This document shows, piece after piece, positions 34,726 to 42,652 of a DNA stretch of 64,000 nucleotides; the stretch's first letter is position 1, and every line of letters starts with the position of its first letter. Source of the stretch: Streptomyces guryensis. GTDB lineage: Bacteria; Actinomycetota; Actinomycetes; Streptomycetales; Streptomycetaceae. The stretch covers positions 558,001 through 622,000 of the forward strand of contig NZ_JAJSBI010000001.1 in assembly GCF_021261325.1 (NCBI RefSeq). The letters run 5' to 3'. Made by a program: the position numbers and the translations under genes. The notes under the pieces were generated by a model. The model ran no database searches. It was not told where the DNA came from and saw nothing but the letters and a program-made list of their open reading frames with translations.

Positions 34726-34744
34726 TTTGTTAGCGCTCACAATT
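34726..34744. promoter_or_regulatory. LacI-family operator, lac-operator-like
   Basis: TTTGTTAGCGCTCACAATT has the centre AGCGCT and near-symmetric flanks TTGT/ACAA. The right half (GCGCTCACAATT) equals the classic lac operator half. Lying 218 bases before the LacI-family GTG, it is a likely autoregulatory site. Confidence 0.65.
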
Positions 34745-34788
34745 ACCTCCGCATTCACCAGCCAGCGTCCAACGTCAGCGTGGGAGAT

Positions 34789-34890
34789 ATGAGCGTCGTG
34801 CCCGCAGTGTCCCGACCAGTCGATCCCGCCGGTGCTGTTGGGCCTGTTGGACTTGTTGGGCCTGTTGGGCCTTCCCGGAGACCTGTGTGA
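34789..34890 (+). CDS. Possible leader peptide with Gly-X-X repeats
   Basis: ATG 34789 opens a 33-residue frame ending at TGA 34888. Its centre reads AGAVGPVGLVGPVGPSR, a collagen-like pattern encoded by a 9-base DNA repeat. GGGAG lies just before the ATG, with short spacing. It ends 71 bases before the lacI start. Whether it is translated is unknown. Confidence 0.3.
   Translation: MSVVPAVSRPVDPAGAVGPVGLVGPVGPSRRPV
34835..34872. repeat. Four 9-base tandem repeats, TGTTGGGCC type
   Basis: Units TGTTGGGCC, TGTTGGACT, TGTTGGGCC and TGTTGGGCC run in tandem inside the lacI leader. Because the unit is a multiple of three, changes in copy number would keep the leader frame open. Confidence 0.8.
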
Positions 34891-34961
34891 AGCCGCCGGG
34901 GCGGGACCGTCGGCCCACAACGCAGGCTTTGCCGGCAGGCGAGCACCACGGAGGTGCGGCC

Positions 34962-36008
34962 GTGACTCACGCGCAGCTTCGGCCGCCCACCATGGCCGAC
35001 GTGGCACGCCTGGCAGGCGTGTCCCACCAGACGGTGTCCCGCGTGCTGGGAGACCACCCCAACGTGCGGGACGAGACACGGGTCAGGGTGCTGCGTGTGA
35101 TCGAGGAGACGGGCTACCGCCGCAACTCCTCCGCACGGGCCCTGGTGACCCGGCGCACCCGGACGCTGGGGGTGGTGGCCTCCGACACCACCCTCCACGG
35201 ACCGGCCAGCACCTTGTTCGCGCTGGAGGAGGCGGCGCGGGCCGAGGGGTATCTCGTCTCGACGGTCACTTTGCGCAAGCTGAGCATGGAGACGCTGTCC
35301 GAGGCCCTGGACCACCTCAGTGAGGGCGGGGTGGAAGGAGTGGTCGCGATCGCCCCGCAGCGGTCCGCGGTGGCCGCACTGGCCGAACTGCGCTGTCCGT
35401 TCCCGGTGGTGGTCATGGGCAGCGGGCCGGGCGTGGAGATTCCCAGCGTCAGCGTGGACCAGCACCTCGGAGCCCGGCTGGCCACCGGCCACCTGCTGGC
35501 CGCCGGTCACCGCAACGTCTGGCACCTCGCCGGGCCCGAGGACTGGCAGGAGGCGGCCGACCGGGCGGCCGGCTGGAAGGCGACCCTCGAAGCGGCGGGG
35601 GTGGAGCCGCCCATGCTGCTGCGCGGGGACTGGAGTCCGCTGTCGGGGTACCGCGCCGGCCAGGAACTGGCCGGCTGGGTGGGCCGAGGGCTGACCGCGG
35701 TCTTCGTCGCCAACGACCAGATGGCGCTGGGGGTGTTGCGGGCGCTGCGGGAGGCCGGGGTTCGCACTCCCCAGGACGTGGCGGTGGTGGGCTTCGACGA
35801 CATCCCGGAGTCGGAGTTCTTCGCTCCTCCCCTCACCACCGTCCGGCAGGACTTCTCGACGGTGGGAAGGCGCGGCATCGAGATACTCCTGGAGCTGATC
35901 GAGGGGCGGCCACCCGCCACCGCCCGCAGGGTCGCCATCGAACCCCAACTCGTCGTCAGGACCAGTACTTTCCCGCACGCCGTCCAATGGGAGGGCGAAC
36001 CTCTCTGA
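34962..36008 (+). CDS. LacI family transcriptional regulator
   Basis: 348 residues from GTG 34962, with GGAGG seven bases upstream. An ATG at 34992 is an alternative. The N-terminal HTH and hinge read TMADVARLAGVSHQTVSRVLGDHPNVRDETRVRVLRVIEETGYRRNSSARAL, a standard LacI DNA-binding domain. The effector domain includes FVANDQMALGVLRALREAGVRTPQDVAVVGFDDIPESEFF. It lies directly before the YtfQ-type transporter, which it probably controls together with the IclR-type site at 36043. The ligand is probably the transported furanose or a derivative. Confidence 0.93.
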   Translation: MTHAQLRPPTMADVARLAGVSHQTVSRVLGDHPNVRDETRVRVLRVIEETGYRRNSSARALVTRRTRTLGVVASDTTLHGPASTLFALEEAARAEGYLVSTVTLRKLSMETLSEALDHLSEGGVEGVVAIAPQRSAVAALAELRCPFPVVVMGSGPGVEIPSVSVDQHLGARLATGHLLAAGHRNVWHLAGPEDWQEAADRAAGWKATLEAAGVEPPMLLRGDWSPLSGYRAGQELAGWVGRGLTAVFVANDQMALGVLRALREAGVRTPQDVAVVGFDDIPESEFFAPPLTTVRQDFSTVGRRGIEILLELIEGRPPATARRVAIEPQLVVRTSTFPHAVQWEGEPL

Positions 36009-36042
36009 CGTACTGACCAACCACACACGCGGTTTCGTGTGG

Positions 36043-36057
36043 CCGAAATACCGAACA
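36043..36057 (+). promoter_or_regulatory. IclR-type operator (site 6)
   Basis: CCGAAATACCGAACA is a perfect match to YCGAAATNYCGAACA. It lies 35 bases after the lacI stop and 87 before the ytfQ-type ATG. No clear -10/-35 pair is seen nearby. Dual LacI/IclR control of this transporter is inferred. Confidence 0.62.
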
Positions 36058-36143
36058 ATGATCGACAGGCTGGACGTAGTACGGCCGGTCCCATCGAGTG
36101 CCAGCAGGTCCATCCCCGGGCCGGCTCTTCAAAGGAGAAGAAC

Positions 36144-37145
36144 ATGCTCAACAGAAGGAACTTCCTCACCGCGGCGGTCAGCGTGGCGGCCGCGGGTGGA
36201 CTGGCCGCCTGCGCCAAGAAGGACGGCAGCGGCTCCGGCTCCGGCGGCGGCAGCAAGGCGCTCTCGCTCGGCTTCTCCCAGGTCGGCGCGGAGAGCGGCT
36301 GGCGCGCCGCCAACACCACCTCGGTGAAGTCCGCGGCCAAGGAGGCGGGCATCAACCTCAAGTTCTCCGACGCCCAGCAGAAGCAGGAGAACCAGATCTC
36401 CGCGATCCGCGGCTACATCGCGCAGAAGGTGGATGTCATCGCCTTCTCGCCGGTGGTCGTCACCGGCTGGGACGCGGTGCTCAAGGAGGCCAAGGCCGCG
36501 AAGATCCCGGTGGTCCTCACCGACCGCTCGGTGGAGACCTCCGACAGCTCTCTGTACGTCACGCTGGTCGGTTCCGACTTCACCGACGAGGGCCGGCGCG
36601 CCGCCCGGATGCTGGAGAAGGTCCTCGCGAAGGCCGGCCTCAAGGGCCCGGTGAAGATCGCCCAGCTGGAGGGCACCACCGGCGCCGCTCCCGCGATCGA
36701 GCGCGGCAAGGGCTTCAAGGAGATCATGGACGCGGAGCACAAGTCCGACTGGAAGATCGTCGTCAGCCAGAGCGGTGACTTCACCCGGGCCGGCGGCAAG
36801 CAGGTCATGGCGGCCTTCCTGCAGTCCCACTCGGACATCAACGTGCTCTTCGCGCACAACGACGACATGGCCATCGGCGCCATCCAGTCGATCGAGGCGG
36901 CCGGCAAGAAGCCCGGCAAGGACATCCTGATCGTCTCGGTCGACGGCGTCCACGACGGCTTCGTCGCCATGTCCCAGGGCAAGATCAACGGCATCGTCGA
37001 GTGCAACCCGCTGCTCGGCCCCCAGCTGATGGAGGTCGTGAAGAAGGTCCACGACGGCCAGAAGGTCGAGCGCTGGATCAAGACCAAGGAGAGCGACTAC
37101 ACGCAGGACCAGGCCAAGGCCGCGCTCCCGACCCGGAAGTACTGA
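36144..37145 (+). CDS. ytfQ: Galactofuranose/arabinofuranose-type binding lipoprotein (YtfQ-like)
   Basis: 333 residues from ATG 36144 with AAAGGAGAAG upstream. The signal combines twin arginines (NRRNFLTAAVS) and a lipobox (GLAAC), so a Tat lipoprotein. Binding-fold blocks: LSLGFSQVGAESGWRAANT, VDVIAFSPVVVTGWDAVLKEAK, VVLTDRSVE, NVLFAHNDDMAIGAIQSIEAAG and LIVSVDGVHDGFVAM. The SQVGAESGWR block and the two following permeases mark the YtfQ group, which in E. coli binds galactofuranose and whose Shewanella relatives transport arabinose. L-arabinofuranose fits the neighbouring enzymes. Confidence 0.85.
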   Translation: MLNRRNFLTAAVSVAAAGGLAACAKKDGSGSGSGGGSKALSLGFSQVGAESGWRAANTTSVKSAAKEAGINLKFSDAQQKQENQISAIRGYIAQKVDVIAFSPVVVTGWDAVLKEAKAAKIPVVLTDRSVETSDSSLYVTLVGSDFTDEGRRAARMLEKVLAKAGLKGPVKIAQLEGTTGAAPAIERGKGFKEIMDAEHKSDWKIVVSQSGDFTRAGGKQVMAAFLQSHSDINVLFAHNDDMAIGAIQSIEAAGKKPGKDILIVSVDGVHDGFVAMSQGKINGIVECNPLLGPQLMEVVKKVHDGQKVERWIKTKESDYTQDQAKAALPTRKY

Positions 37146-37161
37146 CCCACCGCACCCACCG

Positions 37162-37210
37162 GCAGGGAGCTCCCGGCCGACCGAGCCATCGGTTTGACGG
37201 GGCTCCCTGC
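37162..37210 (+). promoter_or_regulatory. Stem-loop between binding-protein and ATPase genes
   Basis: GCAGGGAGC (37162-37170) pairs with GCTCCCTGC (37202-37210). Such hairpins after binding-protein genes often protect the upstream message and lower expression of the downstream genes. Confidence 0.55.
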
Positions 37211-37242
37211 GGGAGTGAACCAATCCCACAAGGAGCGCTGCC

Positions 37243-38781
37243 ATGGCAGAGCCGCGGCCCGTGCTGCAAATGACGGGCATAGTCAAAGAGTTCCCGGGGG
37301 TACGGGCTCTGTCGGACGTCGACTTCCGGCTCTTCCCCGGCGAGATCCACGCCCTGATGGGCGAGAACGGCGCGGGGAAGTCCACCCTGATCAAGGTGCT
37401 GACGGGGGTCTACTCCCTGGACGGCGGCACCATCACCCTGGACGGCAGATCCGTGCTGTTCGGCAGCCCGCTGCAGGCGCAGCAGGCCGGCATCAGCACC
37501 GTCTACCAGGAGGTGAACCTCTGCCCCAACCTGTCGGTGGCGGAGAACATCTTCATCGGCCGCGAGCCCACCCGCATGGGCCGTATCCAGTGGAAGCGGA
37601 TGCGCAAGGAGGCGGCGGAGCTGGTGGACCGGCTCGGCCTCGACATCGACGTCACCGCGCCCCTGTCCTCGTACCCGCTGGCCGTGCAGCAACTGGTCGC
37701 GATCGTGCGGTCGGTGGGCACCGGCGACAGCGACGGCCAGGGATCGGGCACCAAGGTGCTGGTCCTGGACGAGCCGACCTCCAGCCTCGACCGCGACGAG
37801 GTCCAGGAGCTGTTCCGCCTGATGCGGCGGCTCAAGGACGAGGGCGTCGCCATCCTGTTCGTCTCGCACTTCCTCGACCAGATCTACGAGATCTGCGACC
37901 GGATGACCGTGCTGCGCAACGGCACGCTGGTCGGCGAGCACATGGTCGCCGACCTCGACCAGGTCGGGCTGATCCAGCTGATGATCGGCAAGGCCCTGGA
38001 CCAGCTGGAGGAGCTGCACGACCAGCAGCTGCACTCCGACGTCGGCGAGACGCTGCTGACGGCGGAGGGCCTCGGCCGGACCGGCGGCATCGCCCCCTTC
38101 GACCTGGAGATCAAGAAGGGCGAGGTGCTCGGACTCGCCGGTCTGCTGGGATCGGGCCGGACCGAACTCGCCCGGCTGCTCTTCGGCGCCGACCAGCCGG
38201 ACAGCGGCAAGGTGACCATCGGCGGCAAGCAGCTCTCGATGAGCGCGCCGAACGCCGCGATCGGCGCCGGCGTCGCCTTCTGCTCCGAGAACCGCAAGGC
38301 CGAGGGGCTGGTGCCCGATCTGACGGTGCGGGAGAACATCATCCTGGCCCTGCAGGCCGCGCGCGGCTGGACGCGGCCCATCCCGGTCGCCCAGCGCGAC
38401 GAACTCGTCGCCAAGTACATCAAGGCGCTGGACATCCGGCCCGCCAACCCCGAGGCCAGGGTCGGCCAGCTCAGCGGCGGCAACCAGCAGAAGGTGCTGC
38501 TGGCCCGCTGGCTGATCACCCAGCCCAAGCTGCTGATCCTGGACGAGCCGACGCGCGGCATCGACGTCGGCGCCAAGGCGGAGATCCAGAAACTCGTGGT
38601 CTCGCTCTCCGAGGAGGGCATGTCCGTGCTGTACATCGCGGCCGAGCTGGAGGAGGTACTCCGGCTCAGTCACACCATCGGAGTGCTGCGCGACCGCCGG
38701 CTGGTGGCGCAGCTCGCCAACGGGCCGGAGATCACCAGCAGCCGCATCATGGAGACCATCGCGAGCGGAGAACACCAGTGA
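37243..38781 (+). CDS. ytfR: Furanose ABC transporter ATPase (YtfR-like)
   Basis: 512 residues with two ATPase domains. Domain 1: [21 protein letters not shown], and the degenerate signature YPLAVQQLVAIVRS. Domain 2: [23 protein letters not shown] and [20 protein letters not shown]. An insert in domain 1 (VGTGDSDGQGSGTK) is not usual in this family. AAGGAG precedes the ATG. The 3' end overlaps the first permease by 4 bases. Confidence 0.9.
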   Translation: MAEPRPVLQMTGIVKEFPGVRALSDVDFRLFPGEIHALMGENGAGKSTLIKVLTGVYSLDGGTITLDGRSVLFGSPLQAQQAGISTVYQEVNLCPNLSVAENIFIGREPTRMGRIQWKRMRKEAAELVDRLGLDIDVTAPLSSYPLAVQQLVAIVRSVGTGDSDGQGSGTKVLVLDEPTSSLDRDEVQELFRLMRRLKDEGVAILFVSHFLDQIYEICDRMTVLRNGTLVGEHMVADLDQVGLIQLMIGKALDQLEELHDQQLHSDVGETLLTAEGLGRTGGIAPFDLEIKKGEVLGLAGLLGSGRTELARLLFGADQPDSGKVTIGGKQLSMSAPNAAIGAGVAFCSENRKAEGLVPDLTVRENIILALQAARGWTRPIPVAQRDELVAKYIKALDIRPANPEARVGQLSGGNQQKVLLARWLITQPKLLILDEPTRGIDVGAKAEIQKLVVSLSEEGMSVLYIAAELEEVLRLSHTIGVLRDRRLVAQLANGPEITSSRIMETIASGEHQ

Positions 38782-39887
38782 GTACCAACTCCCGATGGCG
38801 AGCACTGACACACCACCACCTGTTCTGGCCGGTCGCGGTCCTTGTCTTCCTGCTGCTCGTCAACGTGCCCTTCACCCCTGACTTCTTCTCGGTCAAGATG
38901 ACGGGCGGCCACCTCTACGGCAGCCTCGTCTCGATCGTGCTGTTCGGATCGCCCCTCATCCTGGTGGCGGTCGGCATGACCGTGGTCATCGCCACCGGTG
39001 GCATCGACCTCTCGGTCGGTGCCGTGGTCGCCATCACCGGAGCACTCGCCTGCTCGTACATCAGCCACCAGGCCGACCAGAACGCCCTGTCCGGGGTGCT
39101 GCTCGCCATGGGCCTGGGCCTGCTGGCCGCGGTCGTCTGCGGCCTGTGGAACGGCTTCCTGGTCGCCAGAATGGGCATCCAGCCGATCATCGCCACGCTG
39201 ATCATCATGGTCGCCGGACGCGGTGTCGCCCAGCTGATCACCAACGGCCAGATCATCACTATCAACAGCGACCCGTACAAACTGATCGGCGGCGGCTACT
39301 GGCTGACGCTGCCGTTCTCCATCTTCGTGGTGGCCGTGGTCGTGGCCGTCACCGTGGCGCTGACCCGCCGCACGGCGCTCGGGCTGCTGATCGAGGCGGT
39401 CGGCGGCAACGCCGAGGCCAGCCGCCTCGTGGGCATCAGGTCCCGGCGCATCAAGATCATGGTGTACGTGTTCTGCGCGCTGTGCGCCGCCGTCGCGGGC
39501 CTGATGATCAGCTCCAACACCTCGGCGGCGGATGGCAACAACGCCGGTCTGTGGATCGAACTCGACGCGATCCTCGCGGTGGTGATCGGCGGCACCTCGC
39601 TGCTGGGCGGCCGGTTCTCCATCGGCGGCACGGTGGTCGGCGCCCTCGTCATCCAGACCCTGACGACCACGATCTACACCATCGGTGTGCCGACCCAGAC
39701 CAACCTGGTCTTCAAGGCCGCCGTCGTCATCGTCGTCTGCCTGCTCCAGTCCCCGAAGTTCCGCGCCAAGGTCTTCGGTGCCAAGTTCGGCGCCCGGTTC
39801 GGCGCGAAGGGCGGCGCCAAGCCGGCCGTGGCCGAGACGGACACCGCCGCGTCGACCGACGCCGCTCCGAAGATGGAGGTGTCGTGA
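38778..39887 (+). CDS. ytfT: Furanose ABC transporter permease 1 (YtfT-like)
   Basis: 369 residues from GTG 38778 (overlaps the ATPase stop). The CUT2 signature VIATGGIDLSVGAVVAITGALA and the block AVVIGGTSLLGGRFSIGGTVVGALVIQTL are present. About nine membrane segments. The C-terminal 50 residues are a repetitive FGAKFGARFGAKGGAK stretch followed by an acidic tail, extra compared with E. coli YtfT. It pairs with the YjfF-like permease to form a heterodimeric pore. Confidence 0.88.
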   Translation: MSTNSRWRALTHHHLFWPVAVLVFLLLVNVPFTPDFFSVKMTGGHLYGSLVSIVLFGSPLILVAVGMTVVIATGGIDLSVGAVVAITGALACSYISHQADQNALSGVLLAMGLGLLAAVVCGLWNGFLVARMGIQPIIATLIIMVAGRGVAQLITNGQIITINSDPYKLIGGGYWLTLPFSIFVVAVVVAVTVALTRRTALGLLIEAVGGNAEASRLVGIRSRRIKIMVYVFCALCAAVAGLMISSNTSAADGNNAGLWIELDAILAVVIGGTSLLGGRFSIGGTVVGALVIQTLTTTIYTIGVPTQTNLVFKAAVVIVVCLLQSPKFRAKVFGAKFGARFGAKGGAKPAVAETDTAASTDAAPKMEVS

Positions 39888-40909
39888 TGAGCGCGACCAC
39901 CCAGAGCCCCACGGCCGTGGGCAGCCGTACTCCGTCCAAGGCCCAGCGTCTGCTCGGCGACCGACGTCTGCCCGTCGCGGCGACGGCCCTGCTCTTCCTC
40001 GTGATGTACGGGGTGGGCCTGGGTCGGTACCAGTACTACGGGTTCGACGAACCGCAGGTCTTCCTGAACCTGTTCATCGACAACAGCTATCTGCTGGTGG
40101 CCGCGGTCGGTGTCACCTTCGTCATCCTGTCCGGCGGTATCGACCTGTCCGTCGGCTCGGTGATCGGCTTCACCACGATGCTGACGGCCTGGCTGGTGGA
40201 GCGCGAGGGGCTGCCCCTACTGGTGGTGATCCCCATCGTGCTGGCGGTCGGGGCATTCGGCGGCTTCCTGATGGGCTATGTGATCCACAACTTCGAGATC
40301 CAGCCCTTCATCGTGACCCTCGCCGGCCTCTTCCTCTTCCGCGGCCTGTGCCTGGTCATCAGCAAGGAGTCGATCTCCATCAGCGACTCCGCGGTCAGCA
40401 GCATGGCCGAGGCGCAGGTGTCGCTGGGGATGGGGTTCCTGTCGGTCGGCGCGGTCGTCTCGCTGGTCGTCCTCGCCGTGGCGTTCTACGTCCTGCACTA
40501 CACCCGCTTCGGGCGGCGCGTGTACGCCATCGGCGGCAACGAGCAGTCGGCCCTGCTGATGGGTCTCCCGCAGGGCGGCACCAAGATCGCCGTGTACACG
40601 GTGAGCGGCTTCTGCTCGGCGCTCGCCGGTCTGCTGTTCACCCTCTACATCCAGTCCGGTGACCCGCTGCACGCGACCGGCATGGAACTCGACGCGATCG
40701 CCGCGGTCGTCATCGGCGGCACGCTGCTGACGGGCGGTTCCGGCTATGTGGTGGGCACTCTGTTCGGAGTGCTGGTGCTGGGCCTGATCAAGAGCATCAT
40801 CCAGTTCGAGGGCACGCTCAGCTCCTGGTGGACGAAGATCGCCACCGGCGTGCTGCTGTGCGCGTTCATCCTGGTCCAGCGCGTCATGACGGCCCGCAAG
40901 AAGACATGA
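39887..40909 (+). CDS. yjfF: Furanose ABC transporter permease 2 (YjfF-like)
   Basis: 340 residues from ATG 39887, sharing one base with the previous stop (TGATG). CUT2 signature VILSGGIDLSVGSVIGFTTML, and AVVIGGTLLTGGSGYVVGTLFGVLVLGLI near the end. Two distinct permease genes after one ATPase is the YtfQRT-YjfF arrangement and separates this importer from the MmsAB type at 26205. The operon ends at the strong hairpin at 40953. Confidence 0.88.
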   Translation: MSATTQSPTAVGSRTPSKAQRLLGDRRLPVAATALLFLVMYGVGLGRYQYYGFDEPQVFLNLFIDNSYLLVAAVGVTFVILSGGIDLSVGSVIGFTTMLTAWLVEREGLPLLVVIPIVLAVGAFGGFLMGYVIHNFEIQPFIVTLAGLFLFRGLCLVISKESISISDSAVSSMAEAQVSLGMGFLSVGAVVSLVVLAVAFYVLHYTRFGRRVYAIGGNEQSALLMGLPQGGTKIAVYTVSGFCSALAGLLFTLYIQSGDPLHATGMELDAIAAVVIGGTLLTGGSGYVVGTLFGVLVLGLIKSIIQFEGTLSSWWTKIATGVLLCAFILVQRVMTARKKT

Positions 40910-40952
40910 CGAACCCGTAGCAGGAGCTGAGCCCGGAAGGCTCCCTGTTCGA

Positions 40953-40989
40953 AGAGGTCCGGCGCACGCATCCCGTGCGCCGGACCTCT
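40953..40989 (+). terminator. Strong 16-bp hairpin terminator
   Basis: AGAGGTCCGGCGCACG (40953-40968) pairs perfectly with 40974-40989 across a 5-base loop. It lies between the end of the YtfQRT-YjfF-type operon and the convergent MarR gene. Confidence 0.88.
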
Positions 40990-41011
40990 CGCATGTCGGG
41001 TGGTGCCGGCC

Positions 41012-41458
41012 TCAGTCCTCGGTCTGCCGCAGCATCCGCCGCAGCAAGCCCCTCAGTGCCAGCCGTTCCTCCCTGCCGAGCCCCGCCAGCGGTTCGCGCG
41101 CGAAGCGCAGGGACTCGCGCAGGTCCTTGGCCACCCGCCGGCCCTCCTGCGTCGCCGCGGCCAGCTTCACGCGCCGGTCGGCCGGGTCGGGGCGGCGTTC
41201 CACCAGGCCACGGGACTCCAGGCGGTCGACGATGCCGGTCACGTTGGACGGCTCGCACTTCAGTTTCTGGGCCAGCTTGCGCATGGGCAGCGGTTCCAGG
41301 GAGAGCAGACTCAGCAGCCGGGCCTGGGCGCCGGTCAGCGAGTGCTCGGCGGCGGCGTCCTCGTAGTCCTCGTGATAGCGGGCCACGATGTCACCGATGA
41401 GTCCGACGACCTCAAGGGTCAGTTCATCGGGACGACGGGTGTTCGGTGGAGTGGCCAT
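41012..41458 (-). CDS. MarR family transcriptional regulator
   Basis: 148 residues. The winged helix shows LPMRKLAQKLKCEPSNVTGIVDRLESRGLVERRPDPADRRVKLAAATQEG, the canonical MarR pattern with the DRR wing. A Cys lies in the recognition region (KCEPSN), but the N-terminal sensing Cys of OhrR-type regulators is not present. It is divergent from an MDR oxidoreductase and two genes from Ohr. A palindrome at 41488 lies in the shared promoter. Confidence 0.9.
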   Translation of the reverse strand: MATPPNTRRPDELTLEVVGLIGDIVARYHEDYEDAAAEHSLTGAQARLLSLLSLEPLPMRKLAQKLKCEPSNVTGIVDRLESRGLVERRPDPADRRVKLAAATQEGRRVAKDLRESLRFAREPLAGLGREERLALRGLLRRMLRQTED

Positions 41459-41487
41459 GGGCTCAGCGTACCCTCATTACTTGACAG

Positions 41488-41502
41488 CCTGAAATATTCA
41501 GG
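41488..41502. promoter_or_regulatory. MarR-type operator palindrome
   Basis: CCTGAAATATTCAGG is a perfect 6-bp inverted repeat around ATA. It directly follows a TTGACA box (41481-41486) in the divergent gap between marR and the oxidoreductase. It is probably the MarR site. Confidence 0.6.
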
Positions 41503-41557
41503 AGCATTGTTGTTTCATGTACTGAAGTATTTCCCGCACGCTCGAAAGGCTCTCGTC

Positions 41558-42556
41558 ATGATCAACCGCGAATGGCACCTGCTCAGCCGCCCCGTCGGCT
41601 GGCCGAAGCCTGAGGACTTCGCCCTGGTCGAGACGGAGGTCGCGACACCGGGTGAGGGCCAGGTGCTGGTCCGCAACAAGTACCTCTCGGTCGACCCGTA
41701 CATGCGTGGCCGCATGAGCGACGCGAAGTCGTACGTCGCGCCCTTCGAGCTCGGCAAGGTCATGCAGGGCGGCGCGGTCGGCGAGGTCGTCGAGTCCAAC
41801 GCCGAGGGCATCGCCGTCGGCGATCACCTGCTGCACTTCCTCGGCTGGCGCGAGTACGCGGTCGTGGACGCGAAGACCGCCGTCAAGGTCGACCCGGAGG
41901 CCGCGCCGCTGAGCACGTACCTCGGCGTCCTCGGTATGACCGGCCTCACGGCGTACTCCGGCCTGCTGCGGGTCGGTGCCTTCAAGGAGGGCGACGCGGT
42001 CTTCGTGTCCGGCGCCGCGGGTGCCGTCGGCAGCCAGGTCGGCCAGATCGCCAAGCTCAAGGGTGCCTCCCGGGTCATCGGCTCCGCCGGCTCCGACGAC
42101 AAGGTCAAGCTCCTCGTCGAGGAGTACGGCTTCGACGCCGCGTTCAACTACAAGAACGGCCCGGTCTGGGAGCAGCTGAAGGCGGCCGCCCCGGACGGCA
42201 TCGACGTCTACTTCGACAACGTCGGCGGCGAGCACCTGGAGGCCGCGATCGGCGCACTCAACCTCAAGGGCCGGGCCGTGATCTGCGGCATGATCTCGCA
42301 GTACAACTCGACCGAGCCGACCCCCGGCCCGCGCAACATGGTCAAGATCCTGCAGAACCGGCTCCGCGTCGAGGGCGTACTGGTCGGCGACCACTACGAC
42401 CTGCAGCCCGAGTTCGTCCGCGAGGTCGGCCCCTGGGTCGCCTCAGGGCAGCTGAAGTACCGCGAGACGGTCGTCGAGGGCATCGAGAACAACCTGGAGG
42501 CGTTCCTCGGGGTCCTGCGCGGCGACAACACCGGAAAGATGATCGTAAAGCTGTAG
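41558..42556 (+). CDS. Zinc-independent MDR NADP-dependent oxidoreductase (LTB4DH/CurA type)
   Basis: 332 residues from ATG 41558, with GAAAGG upstream; the longer frame from 41000 is spurious. Typical blocks: NREWHLLSRPVGWP, KYLSVDPYMRGRM, LGVLGMTGLTAYSGLL, the NADP motif VFVSGAAGAVGSQVGQIAKLKGASRVIGSAGS, and VYFDNVGGEHL. It lacks zinc ligands. Enzymes of this group reduce the double bond of enones and 2-alkenals. Divergence from a MarR regulator suggests a role in handling reactive electrophiles. Confidence 0.92.
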   Translation: MINREWHLLSRPVGWPKPEDFALVETEVATPGEGQVLVRNKYLSVDPYMRGRMSDAKSYVAPFELGKVMQGGAVGEVVESNAEGIAVGDHLLHFLGWREYAVVDAKTAVKVDPEAAPLSTYLGVLGMTGLTAYSGLLRVGAFKEGDAVFVSGAAGAVGSQVGQIAKLKGASRVIGSAGSDDKVKLLVEEYGFDAAFNYKNGPVWEQLKAAAPDGIDVYFDNVGGEHLEAAIGALNLKGRAVICGMISQYNSTEPTPGPRNMVKILQNRLRVEGVLVGDHYDLQPEFVREVGPWVASGQLKYRETVVEGIENNLEAFLGVLRGDNTGKMIVKL

Positions 42557-42652
42557 GCCTTCCTCGCCGTTTCCGGTATGCGGTAACTTCTTTCCGAAAC
42601 CGTCGTCGACCGTGGGCGCGAGTCGCGGCGGACCGAGGAGGAAGACAACCGC

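Larger units (their letters stand above)
34590..34961. other. Gene-poor 372-base leader region before lacI
   Basis: It holds a LacI-type operator (34726-34744), a possible leader ORF (34789-34890), and a 9-base tandem repeat (34835-34872). TTGACC at 34713 could be a -35 box, but I see no convincing -10 partner. No conserved protein-coding gene was recognised. Confidence 0.6.

Noticed and set aside
36129..37394. A 421-residue minus-strand open frame opposite the ytfQ-like gene
   Set aside because: It shows low-complexity Arg/Val/Leu composition, no ribosome site, and no family features. The plus strand has a clear Tat lipoprotein gene.
40951..40966. TGTTCGAAGAGGTCCG tested as a seventh IclR-type site
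   Set aside because: It shares only the TGTTCGA half, lies within the 3' terminator of the YtfQ-type operon, and has no gene to control.
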